The notes below the pieces were generated by a model. That model ran no database searches. It was not told the origin of the DNA and was given only the letters and a program-made list of their open reading frames with translations. The position numbers and the translations under genes are program-made. DNA of 64,000 nucleotides from assembly GCA_963853835.1 (NCBI GenBank), contig OY970825.1, positions 82,855,942 through 82,919,941 on the forward strand, written 5' to 3'. Shown piece after piece: positions 10,235 through 23,395 of the stretch (position 1 is the first letter of the stretch; each line of letters starts with the position of its first letter). Source of the stretch: Calendula officinalis (Eukaryota; Streptophyta; Magnoliopsida; Asterales; Asteraceae).

Positions 10235-13200
10235 ATGCCTGGCAACGGAGTTGGGGATAGGGTTCACAATTTCTTTGCACAAGAGAATTTGCCTCAAGGC
10301 CCGCGGTCACAAGTTGATGGAAATTGGGCTTCAAATGACAATTTGTGGGTCAATAGTCAAAAACAGTTTGGTGTATCAGACTCCAGTCCAAGAAACTTTA
10401 ATCCACAACAATCAGGTAAATTATGATATTTAAATAGAAGTAAATTACCTAAATCATACCTCTAGTTTGTATGAAATCATGATTTCGTCCCTCAAGTTTT
10501 TATTACACGGATAATCCTTAAATTTCAAACTTGTAACATCAACGACCCCTAATTTTGAAACTCGTGACATTAACAGTTAGCACTCCCTAAAAACTTAATG
10601 GCCTTATGTGTTTAGGTACTGTTGGTGCTACAAGTTCCAAAATTAGGGTCAATCCGTAAAACAAAGTCAAATTTAAACTTTTGGGTTACTTTTGACCCGT
10701 TTAACATGTTCCACTTTTAACCAAGGTTTTGGAGTTTGCTCATTTGACCCGTGAGAGGAAATATCTAACCTCAGTTTACTCATTTATTGTCGACGGGTTG
10801 AAAATTGACACCTCTAAATTTAACATGATTACAGTATATGTATTAGATTTTGTATATTTGGAATAACTGTTTTTTTGACACATTTGATCCTCACTTTTGA
10901 TGCATAATCAGAAACTGAAAGAGGACATAGTAGTCAACCTATTGGGGACCCACATATTTTCAATATTTCACAAACAAATACAAGACCCGAGTTTGCTAGA
11001 AATCTGTCTCAATCTAATCATGAGCAACAAAACACAAACGGTTACATGTATAACCGCCAACAAAGTTTTCAAACAAGACCAGATGAAGCTAATTTTATGG
11101 GAATAGATGCAGAATATGGTCGAAATAATGTGAATGTAAACCCTAGAGGTTTTTATGGATCCCAACAAGAAAGTGTTCCTGAACAACAACAACCTCAAAA
11201 AAATCCATTTAGATCAGAGAGTTCTGAAGCTCCTCATGGTAGTTTTGACCTTTTTGGTGGTCAACATCAGTCAAATAGTCAATATCCTGGTTTAATGCAA
11301 CAACAGCAACAACAACAACAATCGGGATTTGGTGACATACAACAGCTGCAACAACAACTTATGTTGAGAAAAATGCAAGAACTTCAAAGACAACAAGAAA
11401 TTCAAAGGCAAGAACAACAAAATTCATTAAATCAAGCTTCTTTATTTGCTAGACAGCAAGCATCTGGAAGCCATTCACACGGGCTGGTTAATGGCACACC
11501 AACTTCTGAGCCATCTGGTTATGGTTGGACCGAGCCCGCACCGGCTAACCCAAACTGGTTGCACCAGGCTGCACCAGGGTTGCACCACCCTGACCAGGGT
11601 CAACCACAACGGTCCATGGGTTTTGTTCAGCAGCAGGTTGAACCGTCTCTATACGGTGTTCCTGTATCTAACTCAAGAAACCCTATAAACCAGTATCCAA
11701 ACAGAAATTCATTTCCTGGTAATAATAATCATAATTATGGTGTAATTCCAGAACAACATATAGTTCAAAGTAAAGGTTTGTTTGGGAGCAACACATTTGG
11801 TCAAGGCTCAAACAGTGGGATGAAGTTTGACCACATGCAGCAGCAAAACACAGTGCAGGAATCCCCTGCAGCGATGGTGCAGGATAAATCAGAAACAGAT
11901 GCAGCTTCTTTGGATCCTGATGAAGAGAAAATCTTGTTTGGTTCAGATGATAACATATGGGGAGCGTTTGGAAATAGCAAAAACGTGACTGGAGGAATGT
12001 CAAGTTTGTTAGATGATAATGAATTTGGTAATAATTTGCCTTCTTTACAAAGTGGTAGTTGGAGTGCTCTTATGCAATCTGCAGTTGCAGAAACTACTAG
12101 CACTGATGTAAACGTGCAGGAAGAATGGCCCGATTTAAATTTTCAAAATCCTCAACCGCCAGCTGGCAAACAACATCAAAACTTGCCTAAAATGGATACC
12201 AACATCATGGGATTGCCACATCAGCATTCTTCAGGAGGAAGTAATTGGTTAAACCATGGAGCTTCTGTGCCAGCTCAGCAGACATTTCAGAATTATAAAC
12301 AAAATCAACCTTCTGTACCGAACTTGCAGCCAAACAACCATCATCTTAACCTATGGAAACACGTTGATTCATCAAAAGGATCTGAAAATTCAGATAAATC
12401 AAGAAATCGTTTAAATAAAGGTTCACAAATATCAGAATCATCATTTAACAGCTCAGATAAAGAGGATTCAAAGACACATGAAATGGAAAGCAGTAGTAAA
12501 AGGGAGAACTCTAATGATAGTTACAGATCTGGTTCTTCTCATCTTAATAACACTGTGGGCCCGAGAGAAATGTTTTCATCAGATGGCGGTGATTCTAGGA
12601 CAAAACAAAGTTTGACTAGTCAAACGGGTCGAAAAACATCTGGTTCAAGAAAGTTTCAGTATCATCCAATGGGAAACCTTGATGAAGATGCTGGAATGCC
12701 TTTTGGAACAAGACAAAGTGTGAATATGAAGGGTTTGTCATTGCAGCAGTCTCAAGGAAGTTTTGGACATATGAAACCTAGTACCCAGGTTTGTGAAAAT
12801 TCTGCCACCTGTAATTTATAAATAATATTTATTTTTTTATGATAATTTGAAAAGTTTTTTTTTTTTCTTCAGGGGTATGTAGCTGAGCTTGATGGAGTCC
12901 CAAAAGGATCTGATGATATGCGTTTTAAGGGCATGATTCCAGGTCACATGCCTAAAATGTTTTCTCAACATGACAGGTCAGCAGGTTTATCCACATCAGA
13001 TAAAGCTTCTCAACCTAGGTATTCTTTAAATTGATATATTCCTTATTTTCTGCATTTTAATGGCGTTTGTTGACTTTTCTAATTGTTAAATTGACCAGTC
13101 AAAATATGTTGGATCTTCTTCACAAAGTGGATCAATCAAGAGACCGTGGAATTGCAAAACATATGAACTCAACAGAACGCAATTTATCATCAGAAATTCC

Positions 13201-16132
13201 CGAACCAGAAAATTCTGATGGATCTTTTGGGGGTCAACAAAAAAGTCAATCATCAAATTCTCAAGGGATTGGTTTACAGTTGGGCCCGCCTTCGCAACGG
13301 TTACCAATGACTATGTTACCGGTCAAACCTAATTCTTTGAGTCAAACTCGAGCCTCTGCAAATCAAAGAGGCAAAGGTTTCCATGAAACATCACAAGGTC
13401 AAACCGAAAGTCAAACTGCGGTTCATAAGATGATGACCAATTTCTCTGCAGCTTCAGGCGCTGGTTTTCCTAATGCAAGAAGTCAACTTCAAAACCATCC
13501 GCCAGCTGGCAATGATTCTTTCAACGGACATATTTCTCAAATTAGGCAATCAAGTGAAGGAGTGGGAGTTTCACAATCTGTAACAGGTGAGAATTTATCT
13601 GCTGCTTCTCAGCCTCGTGGTAATTCTGGTGTGCCTCAACAAAGTGCATTCCCAAAAATGCTGCCTAATGCATGGTCAAATACAAGTCAACGACCAGGTC
13701 CACCGCCAATGTTTTTAGCAGATCAAGCTCGTAAAAGTCAGTTAAATATTGTGGAGTCAACTTCTTTTGGTCAACAAAAAGTAGAGGAACAGGAAGCAGA
13801 AAAGAGTGGGAGTGAGAATTTATATGCTGCTTCTCAGCCTCGTGGTAATTCTGGTGTGCCTCAACAAAGTGCATTCCCAAAAATGCTGCCTAATGCATGG
13901 TCAAATATAAGTCAACCAGCAGGTCCACCACCAATGTTTTTAGCAGCTCAAGCTCGTAAAAGTCAGTTAAATATTGTGGAGTCAACTTCTTTTGGTCAAC
14001 AAAAAGTAGAGGAACAAGAAGCAGAAAAGAGTGGGAGTGAGAATTTATCTGCTGCTTCTCAGCCTCGTGGTAATTCTGGTGTGCCTCAACAAAGTGCATT
14101 CCCAAAAAAGCTGCCTAATGCATGGTCAAATATAAGTCAACCAGCAGGTCCGCCACCAATGTTTTTAGCAGATCAAGCTCGTAAAAGTCAGTTAAATTAT
14201 GTGGAGTCAACTTCTTTTGGTCAACAAAAAGTAGAGGAACAAGAAGCAGAAAAGAGTGGGAGTACCGTACCTAAGTATGGTGCAGCACATGGGATTATTA
14301 CAGGTGAGCAGTCAACCAAAAAGGTTGACCAAAGTCAAACGGTCAATGGAGCTCCAGCAGACAATGATTCCATTAATCCTCAAAAGGATCTTGAAGCATT
14401 TGGTCGTACACTAAAACCAAGTAATTTTAATCAACAATATTCATTACTGAACCAAATGAAAGCTATGAGAAATGCAGAAAATGACCCAAATAATAGGGCT
14501 TTGAAAAGATTAAAAGATTCAGATAACATGTTGACTGGTCAACAAGTAAACATCCCGACTACTGGTTCTCTACCTGCTAGTCTACCTTCTAAAGTTGCAC
14601 CTGCACCTGCACCTGATCAAAATGGATCTCGAAGTGGAATTAATCCTAGTAACATCATGAATTCTAGTAAAATTGACGTAAGTCCTCAAATGGCTCCATC
14701 TTGGTTTGACCAATATGGAACATTTAAAACCGGTCAAATGTTGTCACAGAGAGCTGATTCTGTTGTGAAAACGGGTGAACAACAACCGTTTAATATTGGG
14801 AAAATTTCTGGTAATTTAGAAACAATAAACAATTCAAAGGAGAAAGAAGTTATTCCTGCTGCTGATATTAATCAGGGTGGTGTTATTTTGCCATCAACTG
14901 AATTAACTGTCACTACACTTGACACGAACGTTGTTGGTGTTCAAAATTTGGCTAAGAAACGCAAAAGCTCTACAGCTGAACTTCATACTTGGTTCAAGGA
15001 AGTTTCCGGAAGGTTCCAAAATCTTCAAGGAATCTGGTGGGTGTGAAAACGGGTCGTTGGGCGGGTTGGAGAATGGATCAAATTGGGATCCAAAATGTTT
15101 TTCTCAGTTTATAAAAGCTTTGTTGTGTCAAGTATGATTACAAAATCTGCATTTTTCATTAAAAATATGGTTTTTGAATAAAAATAGAGTGGGAGGTTAA
15201 AAGCTATATTTTCAGTTAATTTTTTTAATACTAGGTTGTTTTATTAACTGCTGTATGATTTTTTACCTGCAGTGCTGCTTCAACGGAATGGTGTGACCAA
15301 TCCAATCGGTTGATGGAAAAGGCGGGATTTCTCATATCATCATTTATATCCAAATTCAAATTATTATATCATTTTTCATAATTTCTAATAAAAATATATG
15401 TTTTGAAAACAGGTTGAAGACGATGGTGAAATAATTAAAGATATTCCAAGAACAAAAAAACGTATTATTTTATCAACACATTTAATGCAACAGTTATTTC
15501 CACCTCCACCAGCCACTGTTCTATCAACAGATGCTATATCAAGCTATGAAAGTGTTGCTTTTTATGCTTCTAGATTAGCACTCGCAGATTCATGCAATTT
15601 AGTTTCTAATAGTCGATCGAATTCGTAAGAATGTTTTTTTAATTTTTAATTTTTTTAAATTGTTATTTTTTTAATTCTGATAATTGTGTGTTTTTTTTGT
15701 GAATGCAGCGTTTCTGATAAAAGCGGAGAATCAGAGAGAACTGATGATCATCATATTTCAGAAGCGGTGGAAGACTGCTTCAGTAAAGCAAATAAGCTTG
15801 AAAATGATTTTTCAAGGTAATTTTTTTTTGGGTTAAGCTGCAGGTATTTTAATATATATATTGTTTTATGAAAGTTTAATTTTTTTGATCTTTTATATTA
15901 TGACAGGCTAAATAAACGAGCATCAATCCTGGATTTAAGAGTTGAATATCAAGATCTGGAGAAATTTTCAATCATTAACCGTTTTGCTAAATTTCACGGA
16001 AGAGGTCAAACTGAAGGTGAATCATCATCAGTTGCATCTGCAAATACACCAAAACCGGCCCCACAAAGATACGTTATTGCAGTTGCATTACCTAAAAATC
16101 TTCCAGAACGGGTACAATGCATGTCTCTATAA
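10235..16132 (+). CDS. Large Q/S/N-rich dentin-sialophosphoprotein-like plant protein
   Basis: Eight coding exons: 10235-10415, 10912-12788, 12873-13018, 13099-15036, 15273-15321, 15413-15624, 15709-15816 and 15907-16132. They total 4,737 nt (1,578 aa), all in phase. The product starts MPGNGVGDRVHNFFAQENLP and ends NLPERVQCMSL, ends I associate with the Arabidopsis AT5G07980-type family (annotated dentin sialophosphoprotein-related; function unknown). The long middle is low-complexity: a glutamine run near residues 145-200, many S/N/Q-rich stretches, then a 75-aa unit repeated three times. The C-terminal ~200 residues look ordered and conserved (TKKRIILSTHLMQQLFPPPP, later KANKLENDF, FHGRG, PQRYVIAVALP). 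No catalytic motif or membrane segment is seen. Seven of the eight coding-exon junctions follow GT..AG; the intron after 15321 has a GC donor. Probably nuclear, by composition only. Confidence 0.85.
13589..14263 (+). repeat. Three tandem 225-bp coding repeats
   Basis: Units start at 13589, 13814 and 14039, exactly 225 bp (75 codons) apart. Each encodes a unit starting ENLSAASQPRGNSGVPQQSA and ending EEQEAEKSGS, with only a few changes between copies (for example SQRPG versus SQPAG). Being in frame, the repeats lengthen the protein without breaking it. Confidence 0.95.
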
Positions 16133-18320
16133 ACCCTAAAAATTTTATAATTTTTCTCCTAATTAATCATCATCATAATCCCCTGAGTTCAATGGAGAGG
16201 AGAAAAAGGAGAGATGAATGAATGAATGGCAGATTTTGGGTTTAGGTTTGATGCATATAATAGCCAGGGGTAAAAGTGGAAAACTGAATAGTTGAGGGGG
16301 TTAGTTAGCGAGATTCCATTTATAAGTAGATATAAGTCGGTTGGGATGTTGTTATCTGGCTGCTATAATATTTTCACTAGAAAACAAAATGTGTTTAGAA
16401 TCAATGTTGTTGTACGACTTTTGTTTAAAATGATGATGATTATGTTACAACCTAGAAACGGTTGTGAAAGGTGGTTTATGTAAATTGGAAAATTAGACAG
16501 ATTTATTTCTTTCATGTTTGGATTTACAGATGAGACTGTTGAAGATTAATTAATGGTATTTATTAGCTTAATCTATTTAAAAGAAAGATTATGTTCTACA
16601 GAAAACCGACCCGAATAATTAAAATGCGAGATTTTGTTGTACGTTTCTAACGACCAAAATACTTCTAACTAACAGACACGAAAACGGATCAAAGGTTTCA
16701 AAAAAGGAAAATTGTTTGCACTTTTGACATTGTTCGGACCAAATGTGTAATTTTGTCAAACCAAAAGGATGATTTTTGCAATTTAGTGAATTTAGTCTTT
16801 AAATTGTATTAAAAACTTAGTACGTATTTGGTCTGGCTTTGTGTTTTAGAGTGATAGCGAAGGCTTAGGCTTTCTTTTATTTGAGTTCTAAAAAACTCAA
16901 TTTTGGTACGATTTTGTATATTACAATGAGAGTGAGGGTTTTGGTTTGTAAAAATTTCAAATGGAACAAAACGAGGAATTGGAAAGCCTAACAAAAGAAT
17001 ACTCGTTAGGTGTAAAGCTTAATGAAAACATGAAATTTCAATTATCTTTTAGAAAAGTAAATTAGTGGTTTAAAGGGGCTTTATTTCAACGGCAAAGATT
17101 CTGGAACTTTATACCTTTCATATTCTTTTCTTTGTAATAAAACATGAAAAATGCGCCATTAGAAATGATATTGATTTCTAGCTTTTATGCTTATTTATAT
17201 CTTTTACCTACTTGATAAGATGATATATGTAATCACTTAATTCTCTCTTAATATTATCCTTAATTTTGACACATGTCTTTATCAAATGGGTACCAAGATA
17301 AATTGACACAAAAGGTAGGCATCAATACTATTACTCATGCATTATAATAACTATTGTTTAACAATTTTGTTCTTATACTATATATTTTTTTTGGTAACCT
17401 GAGTTTCGACTTGTTTTTTCAAGCCGACTAAAATCACATGACGATCACCCGCTTTGCAAGTAGCCCGAAGTTGCGGGTGAACCTCCGTGCCATAAGGAGT
17501 TTTTTTTTTTATTTGAAATTTAACCTAAAGCATCTTAGGAATTTTATCTTTTTAAAGACCAAATTCAACCTATTTGTTACCACCCTTGTGATTCTTGTAT
17601 TATAAGAAAAAGTCTAAAGAAAAATAGCACTAAGCGATAATGGGATGATTCTCAAGTTTGAATCCCGTCAGCCCTAATTTATTTGTATAAAAAAACTTGG
17701 TTCGACAGGTTTGCAAACTTCTTGTGAATGTCAATCATTATTACTTCTTAAGGTATCTAGCAAAACTACAAAATTAATATCTACTTTTTCTTTCAATTAG
17801 AATAATTTTGAAGGTTGTAATCAAACTTTAGATGACACTTGGCATATAATCAAAATTTGAAGGTTGCAATAGAAAATAACCCACATTAATATGTTTCCAT
17901 ATAAATTAGTTACAAGATGTCATATCTAACATGATACGGAGTATTTCATATTTGAGTATTGTTGCCTTGTTGGTGTTATCTCATTGAGGCCACGTGAAAA
18001 GGGTATTAATGTACATAATTCTTGTCAATAATTCAAAGATTTTGTCGTGTCGTGTGATGCCATTGTTAGTTGTTACCAAGAATATGTACACATTTGCTTT
18101 AACCATGATATCAACTGGATTGATGCATAGGTTTTACTCCCATATGAGGCGTGAGGTCTGGAGTCCGAATCCTGTAAACATCTCTTGTGGTGCCAATTAT
18201 GGGGGATTTTTCCCCGCATATCCCTATGGGGGCTGATAAGTTTGCCCTGTAAAGGAGCTCGAACCCGGGGTGCTCGCTGGAATATTGCGAGTAGGCTTCC
18301 GTTGTTTCATTTTTCATTTT
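16133..18320. other. Intergenic, repeat remnants only
   Basis: 3' untranslated sequence runs to perhaps 16,570. After that the DNA is AT-rich with no coding signal. A degraded repeat at about 17395-17500 (with acccgctttgcaagtag) is echoed near 58150-58240. A B-box-like tttgaatcccgt lies near 17660. A SINE-like block (about 18130-18300) has gagtccgaatcctg and, later, gagctcgaacccgggg. Confidence 0.5.
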
Positions 18321-18324
18321 CAAA

Positions 18325-18580
18325 AAAATACAATAATTCATATATATATATAAAGTTCACAAAAAGTGTTATATTCATATTTATATGTTTTTATTTATTT
18401 ATTTATTTATTTTTAATATTTAGTTTTTCAGCCGTCTTACAAAAAACTCGTCATAAGGCGCGCTTTGTTACGTCTTATCTCACGCTACGCCTAGCCTAGC
18501 CACCATGGTCTGTTTCGTAACGTCGACGCCGCGCCTCACGCCTTGGCGCCGCCATGGCGCATTTTTTAGATCCTTGGTTA
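18325..18580. mobile_element. Partial copy of the CAAGG foldback element
   Basis: The GC-rich end (18440-18580) matches the right end of the element at 40868-41270 almost base for base, sharing aactcgtcataag, ccatggtctgtttcgtaacg and cgcctcacgccttggcgccg. The AT-rich part before it also resembles that element's core. The left inverted repeat is missing. Confidence 0.7.
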
Positions 18581-18808
18581 CATATGTATTAAGTAAGGTT
18601 AAAAATGTTATATTATTACATATTTTTTAAATAAATCTTGAAAGGTTCAAGTGGTTAGATACACCTTTGTCGATGTCAGGCTAATTTCTTATATAGCAAA
18701 TTGTTCCAATTTGCCGAGCAGTTTTCATACTGGCAATATGAGGGAACTAAGATAACAATGAATATGGTTTAGAACAACATTTTATGTACAGTTTTTAAGT
18801 TCACATAG

Positions 18809-20080
18809 TCAGATATAAGAATATAAAGTAAACCAAAAACAGGTCATTGTAACTAAAGCTAGAAGAAGAAAAAAACAAGGTTTAAAAGTAACATAAACGA
18901 TAACAAAATTTGTTTTAGCGACACATGTTACTTTGCGTGTGTTGCAAACTTCATGAAATAAAGTTGACATGCATTTCTTCTTCCACTTGAGAAAATATAT
19001 CTTCCACCCTGTCAATACAGTTACAAATAAACATGTTGAGACACCAGCACAACACCACTATATAACATTAGGAAAATAATGTTTATCTATACAATAATAT
19101 TATATCATATACCTTTGTTTATCTATGTTAAATAAATCTGTAAAAATAATACAAATGAAATCATTTGTTTAAATGATGCTTGCTGCTGTATTACATGCAT
19201 AATTGAGCTTATGAGTAGCATACCTGTAACACATCAGAGTCGGGTTGCAAATTTAATTGCACAATAGTTCCAGAAGCTTCTATTTGACACCTACTTAAAT
19301 CATCAAATTCACCTTGATAAATTTCATCTGAAAAACACATCTTTTTGATGATTGAATTTGAATCTTCTTTACTTCCAAGAGACAGAAACTCAATCACAAG
19401 TAATCTCTGCATTTTCATACTCAAACCATCATATAAATCAAATTGTCACAAATGTTTGTTAAATCAACATATATCGCATGTTTCAAATACATCAAAACTG
19501 TACCTTTAAATTTAATTCCAGTTTGAACATTTTAATTAGTTCCTGAGCTAATTCCTCTAGCATCATGTAAATGAAAAATTAAATAATTAGCGTCAAAAAA
19601 ATAAGTAAGATGGTTAGAAAACATAGCCAATTTCAAATGTGACCTACCTGAATTTGACAAAAAGCTGTTACTAAACCTTATTACATTTTCTAGAGACAAT
19701 TACTGTTTCGTGAAATAAAGTGAATTTCACCCAACTGCTTCACAAAATGAGCGTCTTTTTTTATAAAAAAAAAAAAAAAAATTAAAAATCTACCAAATTC
19801 AGGTAGGCCCCATCTAAAATTGGCTAATTTTTTAATTATCCCAAATAGGTAGAGTAATAATTGTAAATGATTAAAAATCTACCAAAAGAATATATAGACA
19901 AAAAAGTAAAGACTGGTATCCCTCTACCATCACCATTGTCATCTGTATTTTCAGAATTATTGGAAAATTTTGTAAATGGGCTATTGGTTCCCCCGTTAAG
20001 AAAACATCTGAACTTGCGTTGACCATGTTGACTAGTGTAGAAACCTGTAGATCATAACATAAATGGTTATAAAACATACA
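18809..20080 (-). pseudogene. Eroded minus-strand gene fragments, unidentified
   Basis: Several stretches look like old exons read on the minus strand. About 20048-19905 opens after ctacag| and reads FLNGGTNSPFTKFSNNSENT, then DDNGDGRGIPVF. About 19565-19505 reads LEELAQELIKMFKLELNLK. 19424-19225 reads LLVIEFLSLGSKEDSNS, then QIEASGTIVQLNLQPDS. About 19013-18950 reads VEDIFSQVEEEMHVNFI and then meets a stop. I see no start codon context or continuous gene model and do not recognise the family. An alternative is a real gene with exons I failed to join. Confidence 0.3.
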
Positions 20081-21129
20081 TATAAGTATATATGTATGTA
20101 TATTTACAGTGTTCCTAGATTATGGTGGTGGTTTAATGAAGTTTATGTACCATGTCCTTGTATGAAGACAATAGTTTATCACGATGAAGAACCTATGAGA
20201 AACAGATAAATGTTAGGTAGGATGTAACACATAAATAATATAATAATTAAGATACCAAAATGGAACTAAATTATGCGGGATTCTCTTTTTTTAGAGTAAA
20301 CAACTGGAATCAAAAGGTAAAAATCAATAACATAAATTACAAATTACTGTTGCTTTAGCAAGCTTTCTTCTGAATGTCCGGCATATCTTTTAAAACACCT
20401 AACTCCATGTACCTGTGTGGCAACCAAAAAAATAATATATAAATAAATACAGTAATTGAAAGGATATACAATAGCATATATAGATGAAAAAGGTTGGAGA
20501 ATATAAGAATTGGTAATTGAAAAGGTTCCGAATTGGAATTACATAACCTAATTCTAATCAGTGGTCATACCGAACAACAAAGTGTTTGATAAAATGCCTC
20601 TGAGGTTTGGAAGTGAAACTACAGTCTACAAAGCCTAATTCCAATTAATTTTTTATTAACCAAAGATGCAATGAATGTGTTTGACAAAATGCCTAACACC
20701 CTGATATTATTATAAAAAAGGTTCGGAATTGAAAACCTAATTCTAATTAGTGTAATAATTGTCTACTGAGCTAACAAGGTGTTTGACAAAAACATATTAA
20801 GACTCCATGACACCCTGATATCTACAAGTTGGAATCTACGAGAGTGTGAATTATAGCACCCGCGGGTACCATATAACTAACGGGCAGAGGCAGATTTAAA
20901 ATTTCACATCGTTGTTTTATTTATTAACTTTAGCAAAATCGATTTATAGAAAAGATATTAAATTGTCCGTACGTAATGGTGCATCCCACATGCTGAATTT
21001 TTAAGCTTCAAGCGACCCTATTTTTCAACACTTGGTTGGGGTTGGGTTTGATCGAGATTCGTGTGGTATGAAAAGAGAAAACGGATAACCAATTGATACT
21101 TTACTTTATCCCATAAAAAAAACAACATA
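20081..21129. other. Intergenic, no gene seen
   Basis: AT-rich. Short dispersed repeats around 20520-20830 (tccgaattgga.tt, cctaattctaat, gtgtttgacaaaatgcct each occur two or three times), suggesting an old transposon. A Helitron-like word gcgggtacc lies at 20863. Confidence 0.4.
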
Positions 21130-21240
21130 AACTTAAAACGTCCAGTCAACCGACAGCCACTATCCGCACGACCACAACCAGCAACCACTATCACTACCCA
21201 CTACTTGAAATTTAGTACCCGCCGCTGCATTGCACGGGTA
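21130..21240 (+). mobile_element. Helitron-like 3' end remnant
   Basis: A CAC/ACC-rich stretch (21160-21205) is followed by gtacccgccgctgcattgca and cgggta, the same subterminal layout as Helitrons A and B. The final CTAG is missing, so it is decayed. Confidence 0.5.
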
Positions 21241-22534
21241 AGTAAGCTCAAAAACCTCTTAAATAAGTTTTCCCCGGTGAAGTTACAAAAATATGTATAG
21301 GTTATCTTATGAATCGTATGAATTGCATTATCACCTCCCCAACTTATATGTGATATCCAATGCATATTTTGACACAGGGAATTGTTTTTTTTATTTTCAA
21401 CGAGGTTGTTTAACTTAAATTTTCCTTTTCAGTTTAATGAAGTATTTGGCAACCTACCATTATATTTTTCTTGGGCCTGGGCCTAAATGATATTAAACCC
21501 GGCAGGTCCTGAAAAAGTGAAATAAATCTCCGTCAGCCAGAAAATGGACAACTGTGTATCACCTCGTCAAGGCCCATCTCAAGCGTTCGTTTTTTTCCCT
21601 TGCTATTTCAACCAAAACTGCATCATTGAATTCTAATTCTCATTTTATTTCTTCGTTTCATAGCCATAGATTATGATTTTTTATTTAATTCCCGTTTCGA
21701 AATGCTTTTAGGTTTATGCATTATTTAGCTGCATCACTGAATTCTAATTCTGATTAGTTTTTTTTTAAATTTGTATGTATGTTATTTAGATTACACTACT
21801 TAATGATAATTTGCTTACGAACTGCTTTTATATATATATCCTAGATTTTGAGTTATTTTATTTTATGAATTGGTTTTTGTGGTATAATCTACCATATTGT
21901 TTTTATTGCGACTGTGTAAGTGAGGTCTGTTGAGCTTTACCCATTATAACACTTGAGTTAGTTGAATTGAAATACCATTTTAACAGAATCACACTTCAGC
22001 TTTATCGTTTTAACAATTGAAAACATTTCTGCTTCACCTCCACATCTATCACACACAATAGTGTGTTCATGTCTTTCTTATGGCAGGAGAGATCTTGATC
22101 AAGTTGCTGCTGCCCCTTGATGGGCCCCACATGAAAAAGTATTAATTTTTCTTGTTTTGGTTAGAGTGAGAAATTTATCTTCTTGTTTGCCCACCGGATA
22201 ACAGATATAAATGTGTTATATTGAAGATTGTTCATCTTATTTTTAATACTTTCTGTTATGATGAATTGTTTAGTGTATAACAAGTAGTGCATTCGTATTT
22301 TATTTTTGCTTTACAATCTTTGGTATTATAGCAACATTTTCAGTTACAATGAGTGATAGAATAAGAATAGAAGAATCATAATTAATTCTTTTTCTATTGC
22401 AATGCAAAACATAATTTATAAAGCAATAAATTCCATGCACTATATAATACACTATCGATGGGCATGCAAAAATAGAGATATTCAAGAATCAAACTACACA
22501 AAATAGAGAGATTAAAAGAATTAGCCTAGCTAGG
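21241..22534. other. Intergenic, no gene seen
   Basis: AT-rich with no reading frame of note. The words ggcctgggcc and ggcccatctcaa near 21470-21580, followed by T/C-rich DNA, resemble a plant promoter and leader, but no gene follows. Confidence 0.4.
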
Positions 22535-22990
22535 AGTAAGCGTGGTGCAGAAACCGAATCGAAATCGATAGAATCGAAACTGAAAATGAAAGTTTTGAAA
22601 CCGAATCGAAATCGATAGAATCGAAATCGATCGAATCGAAATCGATAGAATCGAAACTGAAAATGAAAAGTTTTGAAACCGAATCGAAATCGATCGAATC
22701 GAAATCGATAGAATCGAAACTGAAAATGAAAAGTTTTGAAACCGAATCGAAATCGATCGAATCGAAATCGATCGAATCGAAACTGAAAATGAAAAGTTTT
22801 GAAACCGATGTTTTCAGTTTCGGTTTCAATTCAACTATTTAGGCCGATTATTCATCCCTATCCGAGGACCGATAGAAGCGAATCTGAAAATGATGAATTT
22901 CAAAACCAAAACCAAACCAATTACATGTTTCCGATTTCGGTTCAATTCGGTTTTCGGTTGGTTTTCGGTTCGATTCGGTATTTTCGGCCA
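22535..22990. repeat. AAACCGA/ATCGAT tandem array in a foldback element
   Basis: From 22549 to 22806 the words gaatcgaaatcgat alternate with gaaactgaaaatgaaaag. The marker gttttgaaaccg recurs at 22592, 22670, 22733 and 22796, i.e. spacings of 78, 63 and 63 bp. From 22810 to 22985 the complementary words (tttcggttt, ttcggttttcggtt, cgattcgg) appear, so the two halves can pair as a large hairpin. Confidence 0.75.
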
Positions 22991-23094
22991 AAATGCTACC
23001 ATTTCCTATATGCTTCATGAAAACCTTCCAAGCTGCTGGTTTTGGTACTAGGGCTGAAATTTCTATGGCCAATTGGTTTATGAAATCACAAAAG

Positions 23095-23395
23095 GAATAT
23101 TAGCATGTATGGTGTTTGCTCACCATCCTTGTAATTTAAGGTTCAAATTGTATAGTAAACATATGTGATATTTAGTAGATTAAAATTCGCCGTTAAAAAA
23201 ATTGGTTTATGAAATCCAGGAGTAATAATCTCCCCTGTTAAATAGTTAGGTTTATATATTTTACCCTTATGTTCGCATTGTATAGTGTAGGGTCTTTTGT
23301 GTAAATACGGTATATTTGTAACTCTATATATTGACATCAATACAACGTCTTACCCTAACCGGTATTTTCACAATCTCCAACATGATATCAGAGCC
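23095..23395 (+). mobile_element. Possible Ty1/copia LTR end with primer binding site
   Basis: A leader-like stretch ends gtattttcaca, followed by atctccaacatgATATCAGAGCC. That resembles the initiator-Met tRNA primer site (TGGTATCAGAGC) placed after copia LTRs. No copia coding sequence is found after it, so it would be a solo or truncated element. Confidence 0.35.

Noticed and set aside
22530..22829. Repetitive 99-codon protein (FSFDSIDFDSIDFD type)
   Set aside because: It is only the translation of the ATCGAAATCGAT tandem repeat.
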